Part shown: in pieces, positions 1-7,622 of the stretch
How positions within the stretch are numbered: the stretch's first letter is position 1
Layout of the letters: each line of letters opens with the position of its first letter
Assembly: GCA_024641085.1 (NCBI GenBank)
Contig: JAHEDT010000029.1
Coordinates: 1 to 39,074 of the forward strand
Length of the DNA: 39,074 nucleotides
Source of the DNA: Geobacteraceae bacterium
GTDB taxonomy: Bacteria > Desulfobacterota > Desulfuromonadia > Desulfuromonadales > BM103
Reading direction: 5' to 3'
Made by a program: the position numbers and the translations under genes
Notes under the pieces: generated by a model
The model's input: the letters and a program-made list of their open reading frames with translations, nothing else
The model's database searches: none
What the model was told of the DNA's origin: nothing

Positions 1-2
1 TT

Positions 3-212
3 CCGGAAATAACCGATGAGCTTGGATTCGCATACTACGATTGGTCGGATGTCGTGCAAAATTTTATGATGCAGGAAAAGACCATTTTCTCCAGGTTTGC
101 ACTCTACAGTGATCATGCTCATCTGTCCCCGTTGGGAAATCGTTTGATGGCCGGTGAGTTGCTCTCCATTGTCCAGCAAAAGTGGCCTCACCCAGGCGCA
201 CACCCAAAGTAA
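3..212 (+). CDS. SGNH/GDSL-type hydrolase, C-terminal part (5' end outside window)
   Basis: This is an open reading frame entering from the left edge and ending with TAA at 210-212; about 69 residues are visible. The segment DHAHLSPLGNRLMAGEL matches the C-terminal D-x-x-H block of SGNH hydrolases, where Asp and His complete the catalytic triad with a Ser in the missing N-terminal part. Family members are lipases, esterases or polysaccharide O-acetyl esterases, and the substrate cannot be told from this fragment. The next gene on the same strand is a sulfotransferase, so both may belong to a surface-polymer or lipid-modification cluster extending to the left; that is inference. Confidence 0.7.
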   Translation, partial: PEITDELGFAYYDWSDVVQNFMMQEKTIFSRFALYSDHAHLSPLGNRLMAGELLSIVQQKWPHPGAHPK

Positions 213-228
213 ACCTCTGTCTGCTCAA

Positions 229-316
229 GGTTGGCGCCTCGCTACAGGAAAATCCATCCTGTACAACCAACCGGCCCGCAAGCAGTTGGTCAAAGCCCCT
301 CAGGGCATATTTTTTT
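229..316 (+). terminator. Structured region and weak terminator after the SGNH hydrolase gene
   Basis: A two-part hairpin lies at 229-272: GGTTGG pairs with CCAACC, and inside it TACAGGA (243-249) pairs perfectly with TCCTGTA (257-263). It is followed by a short GCCC/GGGC stem (295-306) and a run of seven T (310-316). The last stem is only 4 bp, so termination may be inefficient. Confidence 0.35.
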
Positions 317-433
317 AATCCTAGTTTACTATGTGACTTGGTCAATCTTGGACCGCTGTCCGGTTTCGGGCCCCGTGTAGCTTGAACTATCATCTCTGGG
401 CTAATGCCGCCTTGTTCAGGGAGAGCAATTACG

Positions 434-1567
434 ATGAGCTATAAAAAGACCACAGAGAGCCTGGCAAGGCTAATGTTGGGCAAGAGTGTTGCCAACTCAA
501 TGATAGGGTATAAGGGTGAATTTACATTCAAAAAATATCGTCGCATCAGAGAGCGCATAAAAATGCTCAGAAAGGAGTCTGGGGAAAACACTGCCGTCCT
601 GAGAAATTTTCACGACCGGTGTATTGAGCATGTCCCCCTTGCGACGGTTCCGATTGTGCTGATTTCACAGATCCAACGTTCCGGCGGGTCCTTTTTAAGT
701 CAGCTTTTCGATGGGCATCAGGAAGTCCATGCTCACCCCCATGAATTGAAGATCGGCTATCCCAAGAAGCACATCTGGCCCGAACTTGACCTTAGCGACA
801 GTCCTCAGCATTGGTTCGAATTTCTTTTCGAAGACGATGTCATCCAGCATTTCAGGAATGGCTATAAAAAGGGGGACAAGTCTAATGAAGTCTTCCCTTT
901 CATTTTTTTGCCGTCTCTGCAAAAAAGGATCTTCCTAAACTGTGTCGCCTCAGTTAAAGATCCGATAAAGCCCAGAAATATCTTCGACGCCTACATGACG
1001 TCCTATTTTTATGCCTGGTTGAACAACCAGAATATTTGCGGGCGGAAAAAAATCATAACAGCCTTCACGCCAAGGTTGGCAATGTGTAGAGACAGTATGG
1101 ACACGTTTTTCCAGACCTACCCGGACGGTCGTTTGATATCCGTGATCAGAGATCCCAGGAACTGGTATCCTTCAGCCCTTCGGCACGAAAATAAGAAGAA
1201 CAAATATGACGACATGAGAAAGGCGCTGAGTCAATGGTCAGAAAGTGCACAAGCGGCGGCTTGGAACAAAGAAAAGTATGGACAGCGAGTTTGCATTGTC
1301 AGGTTTGAAGATTTGATCAGCAACACTGAAGCCGTGATGCGTTACCTCGCCGGTTTCCTTGATATCGAATTCGACGCTATTTTACTGACACCCACCTTCA
1401 ATAAATTCCCGATCGAGGCCAATACAAGTTTCAACTTGGAAAAACCAGGGATTATGACCAGTGCCCTGTCCAGATACAAATCTCTAACCTCAGAAGATCT
1501 GCAAGTTTTGGATGAAATGACGAGCTATGATTACAAGAAGGCTCTCGCCCATGCGATTGCATTTTAA
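434..1567 (+). CDS. Sulfotransferase family protein (PAPS-dependent)
   Basis: The product is 377 residues from the ATG at 434. This start is preferred over an in-frame ATG at 404 because AGGGAGA lies about 10 bases upstream. Residues 81-88 (QRSGGSFL) form a P-loop-like 5'-phosphosulfate-binding motif after a hydrophobic strand. IRDPRNW at 238-244 fits the 3'-phosphate-binding motif with conserved Arg and Ser. Sulfotransferases of this fold move sulfate from PAPS to hydroxyl groups of glycans or lipids. No signal peptide is seen, so it is probably cytoplasmic. By eye the gene is clearly AT-richer than the gene run to its right, which suggests separate acquisition. It converges with the lipid operon; whether it acts on that lipid is unknown. 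Confidence 0.75.
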   Translation: MSYKKTTESLARLMLGKSVANSMIGYKGEFTFKKYRRIRERIKMLRKESGENTAVLRNFHDRCIEHVPLATVPIVLISQIQRSGGSFLSQLFDGHQEVHAHPHELKIGYPKKHIWPELDLSDSPQHWFEFLFEDDVIQHFRNGYKKGDKSNEVFPFIFLPSLQKRIFLNCVASVKDPIKPRNIFDAYMTSYFYAWLNNQNICGRKKIITAFTPRLAMCRDSMDTFFQTYPDGRLISVIRDPRNWYPSALRHENKKNKYDDMRKALSQWSESAQAAAWNKEKYGQRVCIVRFEDLISNTEAVMRYLAGFLDIEFDAILLTPTFNKFPIEANTSFNLEKPGIMTSALSRYKSLTSEDLQVLDEMTSYDYKKALAHAIAF

Positions 1568-1620
1568 ACGGAGGGAAAATAGTATTAATTGGGCCAGCCC
1601 TTGAGAGTAAGGGTTCTGTC

Positions 1621-1654
1621 AACAGGCGGCGCTTTTCATTAAGCGGCGCCTGTT
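1621..1654. terminator. Hairpin between convergent genes
   Basis: A 12-bp stem with one mismatch (1621-1632 with 1643-1654) encloses a 10-base loop. It lies between the stop codons of two convergent genes, where a bidirectional terminator is expected. Neither side has a clear U-run, so it may only protect 3' ends. Confidence 0.4.
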
Positions 1655-1675
1655 ATGTTATGAACCGTCTGTTGA

Positions 1676-2476
1676 TCAAGGATGGTTTGTCATGGACCGC
1701 GATCGCCACTTCTGCAATTTGATGTTGGCCTTTTCCAGCTCCTCGGCTTCTTCAGGGAAGGTCACCGACAGGAGGACGGCACGGCCATATTGAACCTCGG
1801 CGTCTTCGCGGCGGTCCATTCGGTCATAAACCTTGGCCAGGTTGTAACGGTGCGCGATACGGTCGTGCAACTCAATGGCGTGCAGTAGAAGTTTTTCCGC
1901 CTCATCAAGCGACGCCTCGGGTAACCCGCCGTAAACGATATTGGCAAAGGTCCGGGCAAAAAAGCTCAGGTCAGAGATCTTGTAATGCCAGCGGCTCAGC
2001 ACGAGATAGGCAATGTCGTCGTCAGGAGCAAGGGCGATGGCTTTTTCGATATTATCCTTGATCTCCCTTGACTGTCGGACCTGGGTTTCCGTGTCGGTAT
2101 ATTTGGCTTGGCCTCCCAGTGCTATTGCCAACCATTTGTAGCCGTCACTTTTCTCGGGGGCTGCATGCATGGCGGCACGGGCGAATTGCTCCGCCTCCTG
2201 GAACAGCTCCAGAGCCTTTTCTTCGGGGTCAGCCAGGCGACCCATCTCGTAACGGGTTCGGGCCATTCGCCAAAGGAGCTCTTCTTGATCTTCGCTATTC
2301 TCGGTGTTCTCCTGGAGAAGATCCCAGGCCTGCTGGTTCTCGCCGAGGGCCAGCAGTTGATCGACCCTTTGGCAGATCGTCTCACAAGATGCCTGGCATG
2401 ACGAACTACCCAGGCCCTGAAGGGCGAGTAGTATTGTGGCCAATGTGGCTATCTTACAGAAAACCTTCATGTCCAT
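1676..2476 (-). CDS. Secreted TPR protein, RMD-like
   Basis: The product is 266 residues. Residues 1-29 form a signal peptide (Lys, then a long hydrophobic stretch, then SSCQA), so the protein is exported. The rest is helical with TPR-like repeats, and KAIALAPDD and HAIELHDR mark helix pairs. The stretch with IVYGGLPEASLDEAEKLL resembles the TPR domain of the regulator-of-microtubule-dynamics (RMDN) family and its bacterial relatives; this is from memory of the family. It starts 27 bp after the ABC exporter stop and is the last gene of the minus-strand run, so it is probably co-transcribed. A periplasmic scaffold role in lipid export is possible but unproven. An alternative start is the Met at codon 3. 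Confidence 0.7.
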   Translation of the reverse strand: MDMKVFCKIATLATILLALQGLGSSSCQASCETICQRVDQLLALGENQQAWDLLQENTENSEDQEELLWRMARTRYEMGRLADPEEKALELFQEAEQFARAAMHAAPEKSDGYKWLAIALGGQAKYTDTETQVRQSREIKDNIEKAIALAPDDDIAYLVLSRWHYKISDLSFFARTFANIVYGGLPEASLDEAEKLLLHAIELHDRIAHRYNLAKVYDRMDRREDAEVQYGRAVLLSVTFPEEAEELEKANIKLQKWRSRSMTNHP

Positions 2477-2503
2477 TGATCCATGATGATCAAAGCTGCC
2501 GGT

Positions 2504-4255
2504 TCAGGAGGATACTGATGCTTTTGATGCGGATCGAGTAGGCACCTGCACGATGTTTCCGTCAGAAATCTGGAAAACACGATCGGCAACATCGACCAGA
2601 GCCGTCTGGTGGCTGATTGCCAGTATCGTCAAATGTTTGCGCAGCTCCTTCAATGTCAGGCAGATCGCCGCTTCCGTTTTCGGGTCGAGGGCGCTGGTTG
2701 CTTCGTCGAGGATTAATAACTGTGGCCGGTGGATCAATGCCCTGGCAATCGCAATTCGTTGACGTTGCCCTCCCGAAAGCTTTGCCCCCCGCTCACCAAC
2801 TGTTGTGTGTACTCCCTCGGCCATTTCAGACACAAAGTCCCATGCTCCAGAAGCTTTAAGGGCATATTCCACATCGTCCACCGTCAGGGAAGGCTCGCCC
2901 AGGGTCACGTTAATAAAAATGCTGTCGTGCAGCAGGATGGTGTCCTGGGGAACATAGCCGATCATGTGTCGCCAGTAGCGCAGGTCAAGCTCGGGAAGGG
3001 GGATGCCATCGATCAGGACCGCGCCCTTCTGGGGATGGAAAAGGCCTGTTATCAGGTCGACCAGGGTAGTTTTCCCGGCGCCGGACGGGCCGATAATGGA
3101 CGTAAAGGTTCGGCTTGGAATTTCGAGAGAAACATTTTTCAGAACCAGGTGGTCATCACCATAGCCGAAATCAACCTGGTCGAAGGTGATCGCCTGTTCC
3201 AGGGTCGCCTTGATCCCCCCTCCCGGTGGTTCCTTGTACTTCTGGGCTGTGGTGATCTTTTCCTGAAGCGACCAGTAGGCGCTTTCACAAATCGCGACTT
3301 CCTGCATTTTGCGCTGGACCTTGCCGGCCTCGTTTAGCATGCGCGACATGAGAAAGATCAGCATCATGGCCTTGGGCGGGTCCATTTTCATTTGAATGAG
3401 CATCACATAGAGCCCGATGATCACGACCAGGGTCAGTAAAGGCTCCTGGATGCCTCGCAGGGCGGCTTTACTGAAAACCTGTCGGCGCAGGGCTTTCCTC
3501 AGCTGTGTTGTGTTGGTCGACAGAAGCTCTTCGGCAAGGTACTCCCGCCCCATCGCCTTGTAGGCCTTCAAGGAATTGAGGCTGTCCGACAGTCTGGCGA
3601 GCAGCGATTTCAGGAGGCGGGTCTGCTTCTTACCAGCGCGTCGCGACTTGGCGACCATCTTGTACAGCATGAGCAGAATCAGGGCGCCAATGCTGATGAA
3701 GATCAGGGTCGTTTGCCATGAGACCAATAGGGCGACGATGAAATAGGCAAAAGCCTGGATAATCATGGCCACGGCCGTGGCCGCGTGGAGGTAGCCATTC
3801 GCTGACCTCATCACCTCTGTTCCGGCGGCATTGGCCATACTGCCTACCTGCTGGCCGAGTAAATATCCCCAACGGGTTGACAGCAGGGCGCGTAACAGGG
3901 CCAGGCGCAGATCGGTGGCCACATGAGCGACTGTATAACCGATCTTGCGGTCGGCAACCAGAATCAGGAGGCTTCTCAGGACGGCCCCGACCATGATAAC
4001 CACCAGCAGCCAGCCGATCGTCGAGGGAATGCCGAAAAAGGCCAGGACCGTGTCGATCACCTTGTCCGAGGCTGAGACCGAGGCGGCTGCAGGTTTTGCC
4101 GCAGCGGCGCCCAAAGGCAGATTGATGGCTTTTTTTAGAAGGGGCAGGAGAGCCGTCAAACCGACCCCTTCGATAATCCCGGCCATGACCAGCGCTAACA
4201 GCATGGTCAGGCTTTGCCTGGGGTAGGAACGGGCGTATTTAAGAATCAGTCGCAT
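2504..4255 (-). CDS. ABC exporter, fused membrane and ATPase domains (MsbA-like)
   Basis: The product is 583 residues, the usual size of a half-transporter. An N-terminal membrane domain (about 1-320) holds six predicted helices, with an Ala-rich loop at 45-63 between the first two. The ATPase domain follows, with Walker A GPSGAGKTT (389-397), signature LSGGQ (493-497), Walker B LLILDE (513-518) and a downstream H-loop His (AISHQ). Proteins of this type flip lipids, lipid-linked glycans or peptides across the inner membrane. It lies downstream of SPT, ACP and HAD genes on the same strand, so a sphingolipid or its intermediate is the best substrate guess (inference). The start ATG follows AAGGATATCG. 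Confidence 0.85.
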   Translation of the reverse strand: MRLILKYARSYPRQSLTMLLALVMAGIIEGVGLTALLPLLKKAINLPLGAAAAKPAAASVSASDKVIDTVLAFFGIPSTIGWLLVVIMVGAVLRSLLILVADRKIGYTVAHVATDLRLALLRALLSTRWGYLLGQQVGSMANAAGTEVMRSANGYLHAATAVAMIIQAFAYFIVALLVSWQTTLIFISIGALILLMLYKMVAKSRRAGKKQTRLLKSLLARLSDSLNSLKAYKAMGREYLAEELLSTNTTQLRKALRRQVFSKAALRGIQEPLLTLVVIIGLYVMLIQMKMDPPKAMMLIFLMSRMLNEAGKVQRKMQEVAICESAYWSLQEKITTAQKYKEPPGGGIKATLEQAITFDQVDFGYGDDHLVLKNVSLEIPSRTFTSIIGPSGAGKTTLVDLITGLFHPQKGAVLIDGIPLPELDLRYWRHMIGYVPQDTILLHDSIFINVTLGEPSLTVDDVEYALKASGAWDFVSEMAEGVHTTVGERGAKLSGGQRQRIAIARALIHRPQLLILDEATSALDPKTEAAICLTLKELRKHLTILAISHQTALVDVADRVFQISDGNIVQVPTRSASKASVSS

Positions 4256-4384
4256 CGATATCCTTGTGTTGCCACGGCAATTCGAAAGCCCGGAAACTCA
4301 GGGCACATGCCAATGACAGGGGACGTGAAAAAATATGCGCTGCTGCCGAAAACGGCACGGGCCGCAGCGGAAAGATCGAGTCGC

Positions 4385-5047
4385 TCAAGACAAACTGGCC
4401 ACCAGAGCGGAAAGACCGCGCAGATCTTCTACAAGCAGGTCATTCTCCATGACTTCAGGTGCCGTTCCCCTGGCGACTATGGCTACGAAATGACAGCCGA
4501 ACTGTTGCGCTCCCCGCAAGTCGTCAAGCTGGTCGCCGACATGGACCATTTCGTGTCTGGCGGCACCGCAGGCACTGGCAATATCCTCAAGATTTCCCGC
4601 CTTGGAGCCTTCCGCACCGTATACGGTCTGAAAAAAGTGACTCCAGTTACGAAGTTCCAGTATGCGACGCAGTGGTCCGGCTGGTGTCCCCGAGTTGACG
4701 TACAGCAGCAGTCCCATTGCGGTCAGGTCCCGGAGAGCCTGGCTGGCACCGGGCCTTTCCGGGCACCTGGTGATAGCATTTTCACAGCTCGTGGTGTAGT
4801 CCTCGGCCAAACGCTGACTCCATGTCTCTACACAGGAGTCTACCGGAAGCAGCTTTCTGCTGATCAACGCTTCGGCTATTTTACGGGTCTTCCCGTAGCG
4901 ATCGGCAGTGGGCCAGCGCAGAAATACTTCATCGACAACCTGGCCTGATGCGTCCCAGGGTTGAGCGATCTCAAAAAAAGTTTCCCTCTTGATATCGTTG
5001 GAATCTACCAGGGTTCCATCGAAATCAAAGACGACACATTTGATCAT
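4385..5047 (-). CDS. HAD-superfamily phosphatase, phosphoglycolate-phosphatase-like
   Basis: The product is 220 residues. Motif I is DFDGTLVDS (residues 8-16, nucleophile Asp8 and acid/base Asp10). Motif II is SG at 119-120, a Lys at 149 fits motif III, and motif IV is GDQLDD (171-176). A helical cap (about 18-90) makes it a C1-cap HAD like Gph. Such enzymes dephosphorylate small phosphoesters. It starts 79 bp after the SPT stop, with AGGAAG as ribosome-binding site, inside a lipid operon. It might act on a phosphorylated headgroup or lipid precursor, but it could also be a general housekeeping phosphatase. A 129-bp gap with no other gene separates it from the ABC exporter. Confidence 0.8.
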   Translation of the reverse strand: MIKCVVFDFDGTLVDSNDIKRETFFEIAQPWDASGQVVDEVFLRWPTADRYGKTRKIAEALISRKLLPVDSCVETWSQRLAEDYTTSCENAITRCPERPGASQALRDLTAMGLLLYVNSGTPAGPLRRILELRNWSHFFQTVYGAEGSKAGNLEDIASACGAARHEMVHVGDQLDDLRGAQQFGCHFVAIVARGTAPEVMENDLLVEDLRGLSALVASLS

Positions 5048-5126
5048 TCACGAGCTTCCTAAATCAGGCATCGCCCTCATCGGTGCAGAGGGTGATGGTG
5101 TCATAAAGTTTTTTCCCTTATTGAAC

Positions 5127-6326
5127 TCAGGCTTGTTCAGGGGCGGTTATCAGCGGCTGGATCTCGGCAAAGATCTGCAGGATGCGGTCCACTTGCTCGG
5201 ACGTATGGGCCGCGCTGATACTGCAGCGCAGCAAACTCATCCCTGCGGGCGCGGCAGGAGGGAAAACCAGGTTGACGTAGACCCCCCGGTCGAGAAGTTC
5301 TTTCCAGGCGAACAACGTCTTCTCCCGGGTCGGGACACGAACCGCGACAACCGGGCTGAGGTCCGGACCGAGTTCATAACCCAGCTTCTCGAGCCCCTGG
5401 TACATCCGCGTCGCATTTTCCCAGAGCCTGGTACGCAGTTCCGGTCTCGACTGAATGACCCGCAAGGCCTGGCGAACAGAGGCAATGGTCGAGGGTGACG
5501 GCGAAGCGGTAAACACATAAGAGCGACTGACGTAGCGGACCAGGTCCAGTTCCGGGTGGTTACTGACACAATAGCCGCCAATGGCTCCCAGGCTTTTGCT
5601 GAATGTGCCTACGATGAAATCAACATCCCGTTCCACACCGGCAGCTTCGGCCATTCCACGACCCCGTTCACCCAAAACACCCATGGAGTGGGCCTCGTCG
5701 ACCAGCAGCCAGGCCCCGTAACGCCTCTTGAGGGCAGCAATATCCGCCAGAGGAGCACAGTCGCCCAACATGCTGTAAATCCCTTCGACGATAATCAGGG
5801 TATTGGCGGCACGCGATCCCAGACGCTGCATCTTCTTATCCAGATCGGCCACGTTGTTGTGGCGGAAGCGGATCATCTCTGCGCCGCTCATCCTGCAGGC
5901 ATCGTAGATGCTTGCATGAGAGTCGGCGTCCAGTACAATGACGTCGCCCGGTCCGGCAAGGGTGGATATGACGCCGAGGTTGCTGACAAAACCGGTTGAG
6001 AAGACAATCGCATTGCTGCATCCGTAGAATTGGGCCAACTCGCGCTCGAGTTCACGATGCCCGGCAAAAGTGCCGTTGGCCATGCGTGAACCGGTCGTGC
6101 CGGTCCCTTCAATCAGCAAGGTCTCACGGGCGGCGTCTATACACTGTCGGTCAAAGGTCAGGCCAAGGTAATTATTGGTCCCGGCAAGAATGACGCGGCG
6201 TCCGCCAATTGAAGCCTCAGTAGAAGAATAGATCTCGTCGATGACCACATTGAAGGGGTCGACCCCTGGTGGGAGCAACGTTTTCCGGGTTTCAGCGATC
6301 GTATTTAATTTGTCGAGAAGTCCCAT
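5127..6326 (-). CDS. spt: Serine palmitoyltransferase-like alpha-oxoamine synthase
   Basis: The product is 399 residues, a PLP enzyme of fold type I. TFSKSLGAIGG places the PLP-binding Lys at 244. DEAH at 210-213 binds the cofactor, and His137 (in DADSHASI) stacks on it. GTGTTGSRMANGT (75-87) is the version of this loop seen in serine palmitoyltransferases and KBL, unlike the one usual in BioF. The reaction would be decarboxylative condensation of an amino acid, probably serine, with an acyl thioester to give 3-oxo-sphinganine. Its ATG overlaps the last base of the acyl carrier protein stop (TAATG), suggesting translational coupling and an acyl-ACP donor. BioF or a cysteate-using sulfonolipid enzyme are alternatives; context favours sphingolipid. 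Confidence 0.82.
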   Translation of the reverse strand: MGLLDKLNTIAETRKTLLPPGVDPFNVVIDEIYSSTEASIGGRRVILAGTNNYLGLTFDRQCIDAARETLLIEGTGTTGSRMANGTFAGHRELERELAQFYGCSNAIVFSTGFVSNLGVISTLAGPGDVIVLDADSHASIYDACRMSGAEMIRFRHNNVADLDKKMQRLGSRAANTLIIVEGIYSMLGDCAPLADIAALKRRYGAWLLVDEAHSMGVLGERGRGMAEAAGVERDVDFIVGTFSKSLGAIGGYCVSNHPELDLVRYVSRSYVFTASPSPSTIASVRQALRVIQSRPELRTRLWENATRMYQGLEKLGYELGPDLSPVVAVRVPTREKTLFAWKELLDRGVYVNLVFPPAAPAGMSLLRCSISAAHTSEQVDRILQIFAEIQPLITAPEQA

Positions 6327-6580
6327 TAACGGTCCCCAATAATTACTTGAATTTGCGTGACAAAATCTTTTACCGTCCTTAAATCCGACAATGAGTTCAA
6401 CGGGTAGCTGATATCGAACACATCTTCGACATCGTTCAACATTTCCATGACTCTCAAAGAGTCGAAGCCCAGGTCGTTGATCAGTTCGGTCTCGTCCTGA
6501 ATCGGCCCCGGCTGAGGGGCATATTCCTGAAGCAGAACGACAACTTTCTGGAAAATGGTCTCATATTGCGAGTTGGTCAT
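6326..6580 (-). CDS. Acyl carrier protein dedicated to the sphingolipid operon
   Basis: The product is 84 residues. The ATG at 6580 has GGAG about 11 bases upstream; a longer reading from an upstream TTG has poorer support. LGFDSLRVMEM carries the phosphopantetheine-attachment Ser41 in the DSL motif, and the protein has the usual acidic four-helix ACP pattern. It would carry the fatty acyl chain loaded by the FAAL-type ligase encoded upstream and pass it to the SPT-like enzyme, whose start overlaps this stop by one base. In Caulobacter an ACP gene next to spt is needed for ceramide synthesis, so this neighbour pattern is established there. Confidence 0.9.
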   Translation of the reverse strand: MTNSQYETIFQKVVVLLQEYAPQPGPIQDETELINDLGFDSLRVMEMLNDVEDVFDISYPLNSLSDLRTVKDFVTQIQVIIGDR

Positions 6581-6656
6581 TATTGTGCTCACTCCATTTG
6601 CTGAAGATATTTTTTGCAAACTTGAACGAGAGCCGTTGGCAACAGCCCTGGCCTGG

Positions 6657-7586
6657 TTATTGGCCCTTTGAAAACAGGCGTTTCATCCCCTCATGGAATT
6701 GAACCTGCGGCTGCCAGTCGATTGCCCTGGAGATCGCGGTATTATCGCAAACCCAGTCTGGATGGAAGATTTCCCTGACCTTCCCGGGAGTCAGCATCGG
6801 CTGGTAGCCAAACAGCCGACCCAGAGAAACGTTGGCCGAACCGGCAATCTGCATCAATAGCTTGGGGATCGATAAACAGCGGGGCTCTCTGCCATTGAGA
6901 TGAGCAGCAATCGTCGCGATTTGAGGCCAAGTATAACCATCCGGGCGCCCGTCATGCAACTCAAAACATCGGCCATTCTCGCCCTGCGGCGCTCTCAGCA
7001 GGCAACTCACCGCTTCCGCCAGGTCGTCAACGTATAACAGCGAGAACCTGGCGTTTTTTTCACCGATGATGGGAACGATACCACGCTTGATCAGCTGCAG
7101 TAATGGCTGCATCTCCCGGTCACCAGGGCCATAAACAGCCGGTGGGCGCAAGATATCCCAGGACAGCCTACCTTGATAAGCGCGAAGCTCGTCTTCACCT
7201 AATTTCTTGCTTGCCGCATAGGCCGACAGTGAGGGCTCGCGGGCGGCCAGTGAAGACACCAGCAGAAAGCGAGGGACCTTATGCTCAGCCGCCGCCTTCA
7301 GCATGTTAGAAACACCCGTGGTATTGACCCTTTTGAACTGTTCCAGGGTGATGCCGCGCACGGCTCCGGCACAGTGCACGATTGCATCAACACCGGTGAC
7401 AAGGGCGCTCAGGCTGTTTACATCCTCAAGGTTGCCGGGCTGCCATTCAACTGATTCGAGTGGATGGGGAGCAGATGTAGAGGTGGGGCGGTATAAGGCT
7501 CTGACCTGTACGCCTTGGGATAGCAAATGCGTGAGCAGAGTGCTACCGATGAATCCTGTTGCCCCTGTGAGCGCTACAGTGGTCAC
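6657..7586 (-). CDS. NAD(P)-dependent reductase/epimerase, CerR-like
   Basis: The product is 309 residues of the extended short-chain dehydrogenase family. Residues 8-14 are GATGFIG, the Rossmann nucleotide-binding motif. The catalytic set is Ser111/112, Tyr123 and Lys127 in YAASK. Relatives are annotated as NAD-dependent epimerases or 3-beta-hydroxysteroid dehydrogenases. In Caulobacter the equivalent gene between ACP and acyl synthetase, cerR, reduces the 3-oxo group of a ceramide intermediate, and the same position here suggests the same reaction. The start is a GTG with a weak ribosome-binding site, 36 bp after the ligase stop, so expression probably depends on read-through from that gene. 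Confidence 0.78.
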   Translation of the reverse strand: MTTVALTGATGFIGSTLLTHLLSQGVQVRALYRPTSTSAPHPLESVEWQPGNLEDVNSLSALVTGVDAIVHCAGAVRGITLEQFKRVNTTGVSNMLKAAAEHKVPRFLLVSSLAAREPSLSAYAASKKLGEDELRAYQGRLSWDILRPPAVYGPGDREMQPLLQLIKRGIVPIIGEKNARFSLLYVDDLAEAVSCLLRAPQGENGRCFELHDGRPDGYTWPQIATIAAHLNGREPRCLSIPKLLMQIAGSANVSLGRLFGYQPMLTPGKVREIFHPDWVCDNTAISRAIDWQPQVQFHEGMKRLFSKGQ

Positions 7587-7622
7587 GATGGCGATCGTTT
7601 TGGAGAAATTATAGAGACAATT

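Noticed and set aside
5127-6326. BioF (biotin synthesis) as the function of the PLP enzyme
   Set aside because: The GTGTTGSR loop and the coupling to a dedicated ACP, FAAL and reductase fit serine palmitoyltransferase better. No other bio gene is nearby.
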